Assembly (NCBI GenBank): GCA_009760855.2
Contig: WPIO01000051.1
Span: 1,789,501-1,853,500 of the forward strand
Direction: 5' to 3'
Length of the DNA: 64,000 nt
Origin: Cristatella mucedo
Taxonomy: Eukaryota; Bryozoa; Phylactolaemata; Cristatellidae
Below, in pieces: positions 1 through 64,000 of this stretch. Position numbers and translations under genes: made by a program. Every line of letters begins with the position of its first letter. Positions within the stretch are counted from its first letter, which is position 1. Under the pieces are notes generated by a model. That model was not told where the DNA came from. It did not search any database and saw nothing but the letters and a program-made list of their open reading frames with translations.

Positions 1-322
1 CTTTTGACGCCTCCATCCAGGTGCGGCAGCCGCAGCCCCTATGGCCTGAGGGCGGCGGCTGGCGTTCGATCGCGGGCGGCGGCTGCTGACCGCTCTCACG
101 TCCCACCAGCGGCGCTTGGCTCAACGTACTAAACCAGGGCGGCGGCTGCTGCTGCCGTGGGTGAGGCGGTGGTGGAGGAAGGCGTGGGCGGAGTGCCAGA
201 CGGAGCGCTTGTGTTGGTGCAGGAGCGAAGCGGCCTCGTCTTGGTCTTGCGGCAGTTGCACCCGCTGCCGCAGCCGATCGCCGGCAGTCGGCGAATCAGC
301 GCTTCGCTACCGGACGTTGCAG

Positions 323-63825
<63,503 letters not shown>

Positions 63826-64000
63826 GTGAGAGCCGGCGCCCATGCTCACAGACTTGTTCGTCGTTCTCAATGCCATCTCGTTGCTTTGACTCGGTCTGCC
63901 GCTATGCAGACGGTGGGGGGGGGGTCGGTCTTGAAGGCTCTTTGGCTGCCCTATAATCGAGGCACCGTTGAATCAAGCGACCTTCACTTTTCCTCCTCAA

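Overview
This is a 64 kb piece of a metazoan nuclear genome. It has GT-AG introns, tRNA-derived SINEs, CR1/Rex1-like LINEs and long microsatellites, and no prokaryotic gene organisation. Sequence alone does not give the phylum. A marine invertebrate is a plausible guess because the repeats are unlike the common vertebrate ones, but this is inference.

One protein-coding gene fills the window on the + strand: a type-I ferlin of the dysferlin/myoferlin kind. I can place 20 exons (323 to 63825). All 19 splice junctions keep the reading frame and give 757 continuous codons. The first exon (start of C2A) lies to the left of the window and the rest of the protein lies to the right. Domain order is C2A (323-19428 and the start of the next exon), an acidic/Gly/Ala-rich linker (25377-31902), C2B (31887-36704), the FerI segment (about 35073-36704), C2C (47041-57650), a conserved post-C2C region (57550-59719) and the start of FerA (62968-63825). 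The first intron uses a GC donor.

The introns (99 bp to 10.2 kb) carry almost everything else. There are about 20 LINE fragments in two main families: A has a (TTA)n tail and a two-part hairpin at its 3' end, and B has a different tail. Most are 5'-truncated, and some are internally deleted or mosaic. There are two tRNA-derived SINE families. SINE1 ends in an (ATTT)-type tail. SINE2 ends in the same hairpin as LINE family A. One SINE1 copy is joined to a tRNA-Gln(CTG)-like sequence, and the two together are flanked by a 7-bp direct repeat inside a LINE. Long simple repeats include (ACAG)n of about 200 bp, (AG)n of about 195 bp, (TA)n of about 147 bp, (TC)n, (CA)n and a 460-bp pyrimidine tract.

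The gene and repeats interact at several points. A SINE1 tail runs straight into the splice acceptor at 19328. A (TA)n grown from a SINE2 tail ends 60 bp before the exon at 58877. A CTG repeat lies 33 bp after a weak donor at 25498. I found no second host gene, no CRISPR array, no intact transposon and no convincing undescribed enzymatic system.
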